DNA of 64,000 bases from Onchocerca lupi (GCA_028564675.1 JAOVVO010000216.1:48954-112953), one strand, 5' to 3'; positions 27,601 through 39,929 are shown, numbered from the stretch's first letter. Notes: a model not told the origin generated them from the letters alone. Numbers and translations are program-made.

Positions 27601-28302
27601 ACTTAATATTTAATAAGCTACTTATTAAAACAAGATATCTGACAAAATATTTAAATCAAATTCGTTATAGCTTACCTTCTTTTTTTCAACAATTTTAACC
27701 GTAACATATTGATTTTGAGAAAGTGAAAATGTATCAGCTATAGCTTTTTCTACATAAATGCGTTTTTCTCTATATGTTCCACTTTCGATATCATCGTATA
27801 AATGTTGCACGCAGAATGGTTGAGACAACGATGATGAGATCTCTAATATATCACCCAGATGCAATCCAGGAAGATCCTTACTGTTCTAGAAACAAAAATA
27901 ATGCCTTGATTATAACAAAAATCAATATTCAACTAGATAAAAATGAATGAATGAATATATTCCATTTTGTTTGATAAGCTTGTACAATTTCCGAGCTTTT
28001 CAAATAATCATATAACAGACAAAAACTTAAAAATGACTTTCAGTTAATATGACATGATGAAATTTAGAAAAAAAAGAAAAAAAAACCAGTAAACTTAAAC
28101 AAAACCAAATTCTAATAATTCTAATCTTTTCCTCTCTCTTCACGATTATACGAAATATTCGTTAATTATCTCAAATATGCAATATTTTCATATATAAGAA
28201 ATAATAAATTACCAATATGACGTCACACCTCCTTCCTTTACATTTCTTGTCACCTGTTTTGCACAGATAAACACGAAATACGTTATCCTGTTTCGGTTTC
28301 AT
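18632..28302 (-). CDS. DEPDC5: GATOR1 complex subunit DEPDC5 (Iml1 family)
   Basis: DEPDC5 is the Iml1-type subunit of GATOR1, the GTPase-activating complex that switches off TORC1 at the lysosome when amino acids are scarce. The ATG at 28302 has an in-frame TAA directly before it. Exon 1 (28213-28302) joins exon 2 (ending [21 protein letters not shown]). Conserved blocks follow: [18 protein letters not shown] (27.3 kb), [17 protein letters not shown] (26.8 kb), [20 protein letters not shown] (26.6 kb), YRGKYYE (26.15 kb), [20 protein letters not shown] (25.2 kb), [11 protein letters not shown] (23.3 kb), [20 protein letters not shown] (22.65 kb) and [16 protein letters not shown] (22.25 kb). 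The DEP domain is in 20457-20715 ([16 protein letters not shown]). The C-terminal domain follows: [19 protein letters not shown] at 19.3 kb, then [17 protein letters not shown] and [10 protein letters not shown] before TAA at 18632. About 26 exons give an estimated 1,300 aa, shorter than human (about 1,600). The missing part is mainly the disordered middle and the last ~60 residues. Confidence 0.93.
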
Positions 28303-28332
28303 TTACAGCCATGCATCATGCAATAATCCTAA
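28303..28332 (-). promoter_or_regulatory. DEPDC5 leader with splice acceptor and overlapping upstream ATGs
   Basis: Reading the minus strand, a TGTGATTTTTAG acceptor lies 28 nt before the DEPDC5 ATG, with no exon visible upstream. This is the pattern of a spliced-leader site. Between the acceptor and the start are three upstream ATGs. The first two open a frame (MMHGCK) whose stop overlaps the DEPDC5 start as ATGA; the third opens another short frame. If this leader is used, initiation at DEPDC5 would need leaky scanning or reinitiation. Confidence 0.4.
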
Positions 28333-29276
28333 AAATCACAACATATTCTTGCACATAGCAACCAGAAACATCTAATTGGCTTTGCGAAACTATTTGACTA
28401 GGCTTCGAGTCTTACATTCATGCAAATTCTTCCAGGACTCCATATCATACTTCATTTCTTCTCATATATACTAACTTCTCAACGGTGTTCTCCGATACAT
28501 TCAGCTTGGCCAGTCGACGGAAGATTTCGTTTATCTAGTTAAATGCAAGCCACTAACATTCAGAAATTCCAGAAGCTTTCTCAACTTCAACTTTAACTTT
28601 GTAGAAAATACGCTCCAGAATATACGAATAAGAGTTTTTAACAACAATAATATGATTAAATTAAATCTTATGAAAAGAGCTAAATCTACGCAATGTATAT
28701 TTAGAAAACAAATCGGTCAGCCATTTTTATAAATGAATTAACAAAAACGAACTCCCAAATGTTTATTTTGAACAAAACAATTCGAACCATAGGAACAACT
28801 GTTGGCAGAACATTAAAAAAAAATATGAAAAACAGAATTAAAATAGCCACTGCTTTTCGAATTTGTTTAAATTAATTCAAAATTGATTCCTCAACAAAAT
28901 AAATGCATTTTTCCAACTTGTCCTTTCTCTGTGATTTTCATTCAGGAAAAACAAAACAACTATAACCGTGAAAATGATTACCACACATCAAAATTCAATA
29001 CTTAAAAAAATACAACAGTTTTTGCAATTCCCATCCGTTAAGCTGTCCTTTAACGAACTTCTAGATAATACAATACAATGCTAAGCTTCTCAAATTGAAA
29101 TACATATTTGAAGACCCTGCATATATCCAAATCTAAAAAATTTGAATCCTTCCTAATCTACACTGAACAATACCAACTTCATGGTTTTGTCCAAACGAAA
29201 TACTTATTATATAAAAAATGAACAGCAAATAAATCATCTCGTAAATCAACGATAGTGTTATAAACTATCCCACAGA
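28333..29276. other. Intergenic gap between SF3B1 stop and DEPDC5
   Basis: Nearly 1 kb of AT-rich sequence without a supported frame separates the SF3B1 stop from the DEPDC5 leader. It must hold the SF3B1 3' UTR and either the DEPDC5 promoter or, if the genes share a transcript, an intercistronic spacer. No other element was recognised. Confidence 0.5.
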
Positions 29277-32200
29277 TCAAAGTACATAATCAAGCTCATA
29301 TCTCAGAAAATTGTTTCTTTCAGTATTAGGTACTCGAGGATATCCAGAAACCAAAGCATCTTGAGATCCCAAGATCAAATTGTTGAAGACCTGAAAATAG
29401 AAATAAAATTATATTATCTACTACCGTTAAAAGACGAGAATACTTTGTTAGTCAACCTTATGCATGTCAAGTCATACTCCTTGAAAAAACTGCGGGCAGA
29501 AATTGCTGATTCGAGAAGAAACTTTCTAACATTTCATAGCGAGAAAAAAAAAGTCACCTTCCAAATTGGTTCGCGAACTTTTCTTGCTGGATGCCACAAA
29601 GCTTGAAGGCAATACTGAAGTACTTTGATTGGACCGAGCGACACGCGCATGGCATCACAGGCAAAAACAAACCTGCAACATCTCATGCATTAAATTCCAA
29701 TAAGTAAGAAGAAAAGATATCATTGCTAATTAAGAGAAAATCTACCGTTGTATTACATGTGGTGAATTTTCGAGCATATTCGGCCAAACATAATTGAATA
29801 TGTGGATCAATGCATCTTCACAGCCGAAACCATAAACGCCTAAAGTTAAATGCGCAACAGCATCCATTGCTATTTGTCGATGTACAATATCTCTAAAATA
29901 AATAGGATTAAATATAAAATATTTTTAGTAAAAATGCCAATCAAATGCTATGGGTATCTATGCTACATGAGAGGATCAAACAGTACGCCATCGGAACGCA
30001 AGGATCCCCAGCATGTTTATATAGAATCAGATGAATGTCTTCAAAATAGGAAATTGAAATGTTTCCAGAAATACTGCTATTGCTATGAAATGAATGTTTC
30101 AAATCAGTATTAAGAAAAGCATTAAAGCAAATAACTACATTTGCACGAAATGGAAATACAGGCTTTTTAATCGATGACATTCAGAATTTATAGTTAAAAC
30201 AGTAGTACTAAATAATATAAAAAAGAATAGAAATAGAAATTTAGAAGCTGAAAAGTCCTAATTCACCTTTCCATTAGAGCATCCACTAGAAGAGGAGTAA
30301 CTGCGTATATATAATCTTTGGCCATTTCTCCAATGTACTAAAGAAATTTATTGAAATTTTACATGCACTATAAAAATAATATAATTTATAGTGTATTAAA
30401 CTATTTGAATTTAATTTATTCAAATATTAATGATGTTCTCTCAGTGTCGATAAAATTAAGCAGGATATATAAAACCTTCATGCTTTTCACAAGATTTCTT
30501 CATTAAATGACATGTTGAACTGATTTTCAAAAAACCGAGAACATCAATGAAATTCTATAAATTAATTTTATGATAAGAAAACCTCAAACATGAAGGAGAG
30601 TGCTTTAAGAACTCCATTCTGCACGTTAATCTCCGGAACACGATACTCATTCATTATAGCTGGAAGCACAGTAAACGGTGCACATGTTTCGGCCACAATA
30701 GCAATAGCAACTGTAGTACATACACGAAGCTGGCGTTCTTGTACTTTGAGATTGTTAAGAAGTGTCGCCAAAACATCATGAGGACCGATTGCCTGCAAAC
30801 ACATAAGATAGTAATTACATTACGAGAAAAATTATCTTCCAATCTCCGAACAGAAAAATGTTATACATTCCTTCCGAATGTAATTGAAAGTTTAAATCAA
30901 CTACATATATATGAGTAATTGAAAGCTTATATCAACTACATATATATGAGTAATTGAAAGCTTAAATCAACTACATATATATGAATAGTATATGAATACT
31001 AAAAGGAATAAAACAAAACAAACCGTAGTATAACGTTTCTACTCAACAAATTTTAATAAAAGCAAACTTACGCTTCAAATCCCCTAATACTTCGGAAATT
31101 AAAACAAAGTTAAATTCTAAATTTTGGATTCAATTTAAATATAACAAGAGATTTTTCACTTAAAAAAAATTCTTGAAAAACTACAAAAATCGCACAGATC
31201 CCAACACGGCTGCCGGAACATATGCTGTATATCCACGTTCGGATCAATTTCCATTTGCACATTTAACTAAAATTTCAACTTAAAATTGCTATGATTTTGC
31301 TCTTCATAATACACGCATGCTACTTTGAACAATGAAAGACTATGATTAAAAATTTATGCAAGTATACAAAACATTTTTTTGCATTACAAGTCGACGCGCT
31401 TCATTTCTCCATGACCTTTGCTTCCCTTTCCTTTATGGTCCACTAGTTTCTTCTCGGATGGCATCCACATTTTTTTCGTTGTCCAGTAGATTCAGAAAAT
31501 ACAAACGGTTGTTTTAGATAATCTCGAGAATTTAGCAATTTTCTTTTTTTTTTTCTTCAAATGAAATTAGATCGTAAAGAAAGAACAAACATTTCCCAAA
31601 ACTCATGAACTTATAAACAGAAATATCAAAACAACCGTTCGCAAAATGAGACATATTTCTATTATCCAACAAAATATCTAATCAACAAACAAACTCGTTA
31701 CTTACCTTGGTGCACGCCTCTCGCAATACCAACGATCTTCATCAGTGGTGGTGGGCCCCTAAATTAAAGATAGCGGAGACGAAAAACCTAAACTTAACTT
31801 CCTTTTGGAGGATGTACGTCATATCACATAATACTAATTAGAAAAAACAAGAGGATATAGGGAACGCTTTTAAGGGATGGATTTAAAATAAAAACTAAGT
31901 TCTACGAGTTTTGTGCACCTTGTCGATGAAAGATGACTGAGATTGGTTTTCATATTTATGATGAAAAAATCAAGTTTAACCTTTGCAATATATCCAAAAG
32001 TATTAATTGCTGCGCGGCGAATCGACTTTTTATGAGCCTTCAATAATTCCAATAATTCGAAGCATATACGCATCCATTCCCGAGCTGACACAAATTCACT
32101 TCCACGATCAGCAATGCGACCAACTAAATCGATACAGTTCTCTTGCACTTTTTCATGTCTGAAAGATTTTTGACTTCATTTTTTAATTGCAAGATACTTA

Positions 32201-35200
32201 AGACAATCAATGGGAAAAATTGATTAAAACGTAAAATAAATGAAACGTTTCAAACTCCAATAAATTTCATCCAATGAAAATTAATATCGTTAGAAGAAAG
32301 CTTCGATTTTATTCATTTAACCTCTCTTGATTTTTTTAAAAATCAATAGGTACCGATTTTTTAAAATTGGCGTCAAGCGTGGTAGGAGATCCTTAATTGG
32401 TGGTGTCATCTTTGTCATACCAATAACATTGACAATTGCTTTTAGGGCACCCAAAATCGATCCCAGTACCTCTGGATATTCTTCACCAAGATACTCATAT
32501 AAAACAACACCCAAATGTCCCATAAGCTTCTCTTCTTGACAAATATTCATAACTGGAGCAAGTTTGGCAATCTATAATACTAATCGCTGATAATTTCAAA
32601 TCCATTAAAAATGGAAAAAAGAAAAATATAAGAGATTCAAAACTTCTTATCGTTCAGTGCAGAGTTGAAATAAATAAAAAACTCTTTTCCAATAGAGTAA
32701 ATGTATGATCCAAATCAATAAGCTGAAAAGAGCAAAAATCTTCATTTTTTGTGTTGTTCTTATAGAAATAAAGACCAGAACATACCAAATCGGCAGCTTG
32801 TTGTCGAACTTTAGCAGATTTATTATTGAGGCGCCACAATATAGTACCGCAGATTTGAGGAAGATATGGTTTTGTACGTCGACCCAAACCCTTGCAAACT
32901 GTACCGAATCCATCCAACATTACTGCGTCCTAAAAATTGTGATAGAGTAATAGCAGTTTTCATTAGAAAAAAAAAACTAAACTGGAAATGTCAAATTAGA
33001 ACATACCTCTTGCGTCTGTTCTTGGAAGGCATATACAATACCATCAATAAGCTGTTCTTCCAAACGTGCATCGATTTCATTAGCTCCCATCAATGAAACA
33101 ATATTTTCAATTGTTTCCATAACCATTTTTCGATACAATTCATTCTCATCCTTCAGATCATCTACTATTCGTGCGATCATCTCCGCCGAACCCACCTTGA
33201 AATATAAATAATGATATCCTAATGGCAATCATCACTTCAGTTCTCGGAATAAAATTTATTTTTCACAATTAATTCCTGAGCTTTACATCAAGCCAATCGA
33301 TATTTGTGAAAGAAAAAACGAATAAATTCTCAAGTGTCATTAACAACAGTATGTGTCATGAAATTACATCACAAAAATACAATTCAGTCATATGAAAAAG
33401 AATCAAACCTTTTGCGCCATTTCCACAGTGGTATCGACCAGCTGCCGGTAATTACGCCGATCGAGTGCCATACGATGATTCCAAAATGCTTTGAAAAAAT
33501 GTGTGAGAATTTCATCACGGATGTAAGCCGCTTCAACACCATCTGTTGCACAGCACTGCTTCACCACCTATAAATTCATTTGATCTTGGTATAAAATAAG
33601 TAGAAATAGAAATGACAACAAATTCATCAGGATCATCAAATTTCTTCTATATAAATTAAGAGGATCTGCATGTTAAACAGGCTATTCCCCCAATTTGTGT
33701 TTTAAATTACTGAAATCGGATTTATATAAAGAATAACCTCAAGCAATAGTATGAGATACCAAAACTTCGCAAAAATAGTATCCACTGCACATATCATATA
33801 ATCACAAATACAAGACCAGAAAATTTATAACCTCAGTAATCTATTTAGAGCGAGTTTACTGATACACAATATCAAGCTTCTTGATTTATTCTGGTGCCAC
33901 TTCTCTGCTTCAATTTAAAATGTACTACTTACCTTCAACACAATTTTCTTCATTTCTTCATCAGGCGATGCAAATTCTCGAATCAATATAAGCATTACTT
34001 CACGCGTATAATAAGATGCATATTCAGCATCCATCAATGGAATCAGAAAACCAATTGCCTTTAAAAAGGCAGCAAGACCCTAAAAAGTATGCCTGTAATA
34101 CGTTCATTAAAAATTAATTCACTAAAGATTGGATATTAATGATAAAAATACAGACCTTCCCCCGATGCGACCGAATACCCTTCCAAAGCGGTTTCAAAAC
34201 AGAGTCAAATGCTTCGATACCGTATGGTGTTGCAGCTTCAGCAAGAGCCGCCAAACACAGAGCTGTTATCGTCCGCACCTGAAAAATTCCTAGTAATTTT
34301 TTTGCTCCAAAAGTTTACTTAGCAATTCATTGGGAGGTATTGAAAAAGCTAAAGTTTTATGGAAACCAAGAAGTTGAGGTTGATTAATAAAGACTTCGGA
34401 GTCTAAAAGAAGTTAACTGACTTATAATCGAGTCCAGCATTCAACTACATAAAGCAGCAATAAATTTTCCAAGCTTCAAAACAAAGTCAAATGCTTCAAT
34501 ACTTATCTTTTACAGCTTTAGCAAAAGCTGACTTGAAAATGAATTATTCTTATTCTTGCTACAGAAATCATCGAATGCTTAAACGTTTTATTAATAAGAA
34601 AAAGTTTAATTAAAATCACCTTTTGTTGATCATCAACGAGGCCCGTTTCCACAATTTCAACAAGTGAACGGAGATGTGGCAAAACTGCACATCCCATAAG
34701 TATAGCCATTTGTTGCACTATCTTGATACCTGAAAAACACGAATTATTAAAACAGAAAAAGAAAAAACTCAAGACTTGTTATTTTGCAACTTTTTCGTAA
34801 AAATAGCACCAACTCTCAAATTTTCCTTATATTTCATATCCAAACCGCAAAACAATCCAGAAAAAGACGACGGAAGTAACGTTAGCAGGAAGCGAAGAAA
34901 AAAACTCACCCGTATGCCTTGCTTGCCAACTTTTTTTACTCTTGCAAACTGCTTTTAGAAATGGAAGAAGAGCTGGAATGCCAAGCGCTGAAGCAACAAC
35001 AGCAAAAGCTCGAGCTGTTGTATTCCGTACATATTCATCAACATTATCAATATCCGGCCGCATCGTGGAAATCATTGTTGCCAAACCTATAGAGTAAATT
35101 AACATATCAATTGAATATTTTTAGTGATATGCGAGCTGTATGCGTTTGTTCGATTACAAGCATTTTTGCTAAAAAACCAATGTTGAATTACCTGCTGCTT

Positions 35201-35599
35201 TTGCAAGATTTGAAATAATTTCTCTTCCTTCAACACGTGCGTAATAATCCTCATCAATCAACAGCGGCTCGATAACGACTAGGATTTTATGGACGTAAGG
35301 TCGAACGAGATCATCAAGCTTGTATAAAACGCGATCGATTACCTAAAGATTTTAAGCAAAACATAGCCACATATTACTGAAGAAATTTAGAAAGGAATTG
35401 TCCAGTGGTAAATAATTTTCCTACCACGTAATGAATCTTTAAATGAATTTCATGCGAGGTCATATATGTTATCAGTAATAAGTCACATATATTATAATCT
35501 AATTTTAGACAGAAAAACACATCCATTACCAAAAAAAGTCAATAAATGTGCAAAAACAGTTTCGACCGCAGTGCGGAGATATCAATATCGCCCATTATT

Positions 35600-35636
<37 letters not shown>

Positions 35637-38600
35637 ACAGCATTATTGTAAATAGCAAAAATTAACAACAGAAATTATATTTCTGAAAACTAAAAATAAA
35701 ACTGCAATAAATTAAACAATCTAATAAAATATCAAGCTCACCAACCTTCACCATCAAGTGTCTTTCCTGATCCTCCAGCGTTGGAGACATCAAAAGAGGT
35801 AATATTTGATTAAAAAGTGCTCCAGCTCCAAAACGTCTCGCATTTTCTGTGATCTTACGCAATCCAGATTTCCGTTGTGGAGGTGTCCCATTTTTAATTT
35901 TTAAAAGATAAGTCATGATTTCACGCTCAATCAATTCTTCTTTGCTTAATGTGCTCTCATCCACTTCCATTAAAAGCTTATCAAAATATTGAATATCCTC
36001 CGGCTTTAGTGGTGGCAACTCTGCATTTTTTGGTTGAGTATCAATCAATCCCGCAACACCTGGAATAGAACTCTTTATAAACTACATTATTAATAATTTG
36101 ATCACTTTGCGAAGGAAACAAAATTATACAAGATTAGATCATCTATTTTGAACAATTTTGATATTCATGCCGAAGCAAATACATTAAAAAATTTTCTGAT
36201 GTTTATGCCAAAATAAAATGGAGGTTAAAATTAAAAGAAAGGATGAAATCTTTGAAAAGCCTCAATATCACAAGAACAAGCGATACCTTTATCAGCCAAA
36301 CCAGGTCGTTCAGGTGTTCCTTGCATGATGAATCCCATTGGCGTTCCTGTTGCCCCCATTGGAGTAGGCGTTGCTAAAAGCTTACGACCTGGAGTTCGAA
36401 GTGGTATGTAGCCATTTGGTGGTGGCAGCACTTTGTATCCTGGTGGAAACAATGCATCAAGTTCTTCATCGGATAGAGGCCTTAAACCATTTTATGTTCA
36501 TGAAAAAATTTTCAAATATTTTTCCTTCAGTTATAAAAATGATAAAGATCTCTCAATTTACAATGAAATTTTAGATATTAATGCAAGGAGTAATGAATTC
36601 TATTGCTATGATGCTAATTATCTATTCTATCAATAAAATCAGCACTCAGCTATAGCCCGCAGTAGATTTACTTAGAAACTGCATCGTCATAAAGGATGAA
36701 CTTTTCCCACTTCTTGTTTTCTTTGTCTCGCATTAAAGCAACTTATCCTTTTTCAACTGAAGTAACTCATTAGTGAAGAAATATTTTATGTAAGCAATAA
36801 TTACCTGTTCCTTTCATCGATCTCTCTTTCCCACTTGAATAGTGCCATTTGATCTGGTGTCATCGGTACCATTGGCATAATTGGAGTTTTAAGCCCCATT
36901 GCAGGTGTACCAATAGGTGTTGTTCCACCAGGTGTCATCATTGATGGTGTCATTCCTGCTCCACTTGGTGTGAAACCTGATGGTGTTGCACCGCCAGCCA
37001 TATGAGTACTTGATGGTGTGGCAGCAGCAACGGGTGTGGCAGCAGATGGAGTCAAATCCCAACGCGATCGACGTTTTGATTCACTTGGTGTTTCCTCAAT
37101 CTGGAAAACATCATATATAACATTCTTTATTGCAACAAACTTCGGATTTGAAAGAAATGTAAGCTAACTGCACATAGATAAGCCAAAAGCGACTCACATA
37201 TGTATGGAAAAACCATAGGACAGTGGTAATAATAATGAGAATAAAGAATGAACTAATACGATAAAAAAAGTTCAAACGAATGAATGAAATAGAAAAGTTA
37301 CCTTAACATCCTCAAATGCACGAGCATCTCGAGGAGTCTCAGCTCCCCAACCGGGAGTCATTCCCTCTCTTGCTGACGGCGTCATTCCATCACGCACAGA
37401 TTCTGAAAATTATATGTTTTATTACAAATGACATATTTTCAGAGTTAAATGAAACTGTTCGCATCAAGATAAAAATTTTAAGTAACAGACCATGTGGAGT
37501 TTCGTCCCAACGATTTCGGCGAGGTGTTTGAGTTGATGGCGTCGCATCCCACGCTTTTGCACCAGAAGTAGGAGTTGCGTCAACTCCTGCAGCATGAGCC
37601 GGTGTCTCATCCCAGCGGGCAACACGTGGAGTTGCAACCTAAACAAGTCATGATCTTAGCGGATATTTTGCGAAGTGTTACATGAACTTGAAAAGATTTC
37701 TCAATGCTTACTTCTGCTGCTGCAGCTGATATATTCGACGTAAGCGCCAATCGCTTTCGCTGTGTGGAACCAGGTGTTTGAGAAGGTGTTAAGGCTCCCG
37801 CGCCGAGCGCTTCAATTTTTGGTGTCTCATCCCAACGTCCTTTTTTCTGCACTGGAGCAGTTGTCTTCGTAATTTTCAGTTCACCAGATTTTGCTTTATC
37901 TGCCAATTCTTTCTCCACTTTATCCTGCAAAATCGCAGAATGGAATATAGTTATAGTAAATTGCGACAGATATATCATCTGAGTTAACAAAACAATTTCG
38001 TTGTTTGTCTTTTTCAATTTAATGCAATGATGTGTTAACAAACCGTTTCTTCACGCAACATTTGTTCCTTCATGATCTGTGCATAAGAACGATCCCGAAT
38101 ATCTGGTGTCTGATCAGCTAAAAAATACTGCTTGGATAAACAAGTAAAAAAGAACATTGGATGAGACTGGCTACATCCTTTTATTGACGATTTTTCTGCT
38201 TAATAATACATTACTAGGAAACTAGAAAACAATATCTTGCTAAGCAAATCACATCGAAATTAAATGAAGTTTATAGTCTCATAATATCTTAATTTTTATT
38301 AAATATTTAAAATCAGAAGATTGTAAAATACCAACCAAACATATCCGCTCGCTCAGGAGAAATTTGTCGGTGACGAGCTCTTGCTTGATAATTACTCTGC
38401 CTTTCGGCGATTGTTTTTGTTCTCGTTTCTGCGAAAGGATCATCTCCCTGAATAAAGATAGAAGAAATATAAAACAAACATCTGCTTCTTTAAGTTTTTC
38501 AGATCAGCTTTACTAATATTAATACTTTCCTTTCGATCAAACATCAATAGATGTTTAAAATTAAAAGAAAAAATTATTCTAAATAATTCTAAATAACAGT

Positions 38601-39929
38601 ACCTTTCCATGTCTTGCAGCTTCCTCTACAAAACGCTTTGGAGCAGAATAGGCTGCTTTAGCAGCAGCCATTGGGCCAACCAGTTCATCTTCCGCGTCTT
38701 CCTCTTCATCGCCAGCATTTATTGATGTCAAGTAATCATTTTTACGTTGTCCTCGAACACTTCCGTATACGTCCTAAAAAAAAAATTGCGCTAACTTAAC
38801 TTATATTCTATGCTCTTTTATATGCTAACGACATAAGTATTTGCTAAAAATCAAAAATATTTATGATCGGAATCTGTGACGTGTTGTACAATGTCACCCT
38901 AATCTTATTTGTTCTGGAATATTTGCTGAATATAGAACTCGTGTGAATATCTTGCCGTGTCATAACCGCCCGCTGATCCAAATGCAATCTTGTCGAAGTT
39001 ATTTCCATTTCCTAGTGCATTTTCACTGTTTTCATTAACATCTTCAAGATGCCGTTTCCTTGTCACAATTTGCGTCTCGACACCTGCAAACTCGAAACTA
39101 CAAAATGTTTGTCGTTAAATCCAAACAAATAAAAAACAAACAAATGTAACTTTCATTAATTCAATAGTGAAAACGTCACTCCTATACAATTAGAAAAGTA
39201 TTTGAAAGATTAATATTTAAAATTCGAGAATTAAACGACAATACATTTGCGGAAGCAATTCAATTGCCTAATCGTTTCTCTTAATATAAATTTGAAAGAA
39301 TATCATAGAACAATATAAATAAAGTGCACTTAAATACTTCTATTATCAACTGAAAATGTCTTAATGTTTTATAAAATCCGTGATAAAAGCAGTGTTATTT
39401 TTTCCTATAAAGTCTATGCTATCTACAGCACTTAATTTATAGCGAAAATGATGAATTATTCTCAAGGTTGCTATGCATAGAAAAAAAAGTTTAAAAGAAA
39501 TGTTTAATGTAGCGTATCTCAGTTATCATCGGTCACCTCGCTTACTAACATTAATTCCCTCACAATCCATGTTTTATGAACAGTCCTTAATTATGTTTAA
39601 AACGGATTCCTATATAACAGTTTACCCATACAATAGCAAACTGGATTGTGGAAAGCATGGATTTGGAAAACACGAATATGGATTATCCAGGTACAAAGTT
39701 ATATTTAAATCACAAATTAAATGTTTCCTATAGACTGTTTCAAAAATTAAATTAACCTTTGCTGGACATTCCGTAGGAATCCCTTAAATCTTCTTAACAC
39801 AGTTTTCTTTTCCTTGATTAATACTCTTTCCTGTAAAGAAAATGATCTATAACTTTGCTGAACATTTTCATGGCGTGTTATCGCTGATTTCAGAACGCTG
39901 ATATCATTCATATCGCAGTTGACAAACAT
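29277..39929 (-). CDS. SF3B1: Splicing factor 3b subunit 1 (SF3B155)
   Basis: SF3B1 is the HEAT-repeat core of the U2 snRNP SF3b complex; it clamps the branch-site helix during spliceosome assembly. About 26 exons were placed. The N-terminal half is TP-rich, with five W-containing motifs ([36 protein letters not shown]; 36801-37925) of the kind that bind U2AF-homology motifs. It ends in [18 protein letters not shown] and YKVLPPP, the SF3B6/p14-binding stretch. The HEAT domain follows from 36.0 kb down: [30 protein letters not shown] blocks, then [15 protein letters not shown], whose K matches human K700. The end is [16 protein letters not shown]...RYELDYVL, stop at 29277. Estimated length is about 1,300 aa, as in human. 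Exon 1 (39757-39929) joins exon 2 (38956-39097) in phase. Exon 2 appears to leave by a GC donor to 38603-38773. Exon 1 is preceded by TTAATTAG, possibly a spliced-leader acceptor; the first Met could be 39929 or the internal MNDIS. Confidence 0.96.
30881..30990. repeat. ~35-bp tandem repeat in an SF3B1 intron
   Basis: About three copies of a unit containing TCAACTACATATATATGAGT and AATTGAAAGCTT lie in tandem within the intron between the GYIAK and AIGPHDV exons of SF3B1. No function is evident. Confidence 0.75.
31706..31758 (-). other. Candidate 53-nt cassette (poison) exon of SF3B1 or nested first exon
   Basis: Within the largest SF3B1 intron (about 30.8-31.98 kb), a GC-richer 53-nt segment is bounded on the minus strand by a TTTAATTTAG acceptor and a strong CAAG|GTAAGTAAC donor. 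Included in SF3B1 it reads [17 protein letters not shown] in frame. Its length is 3n+2, so it would shift the next exon (AIGPHDV) into a frame that stops after about 60 residues. Alternatively its internal ATG ([12 protein letters not shown]) could start a separate, nested trans-spliced gene. Confidence 0.35.
36672..36756 (-). other. Candidate alternative first exon of SF3B1
   Basis: Inside the intron between the ERNR exon (36801-37105) and the PLSDEEL exon, an ACTTCAG acceptor on the minus strand is followed by a short leader. Next comes an ATG at 36733, 20 codons reading [20 protein letters not shown], and a TCTAA|GTAAAT donor. The donor leaves phase 2, exactly what the next SF3B1 exon requires, so splicing would give a continuous frame into [18 protein letters not shown]. 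The product would lack the whole TP-rich N-terminal domain. As an ordinary cassette exon it would stop at once (TGA). It may instead be a chance frame. Confidence 0.35.

Noticed and set aside
31690..31715. Plus-strand ACTTACCTTGG resembling the 5' end of U1 snRNA
   Set aside because: It is simply the reverse complement of a strong 5' splice donor on the minus strand; the following sequence does not match U1.
35593..35648. CATTATTG on both sides of a 33-A tract, resembling a retroposon target duplication
   Set aside because: Nothing but the A-run and a few bases lies between the copies; more likely chance or homopolymer instability within an SF3B1 intron.
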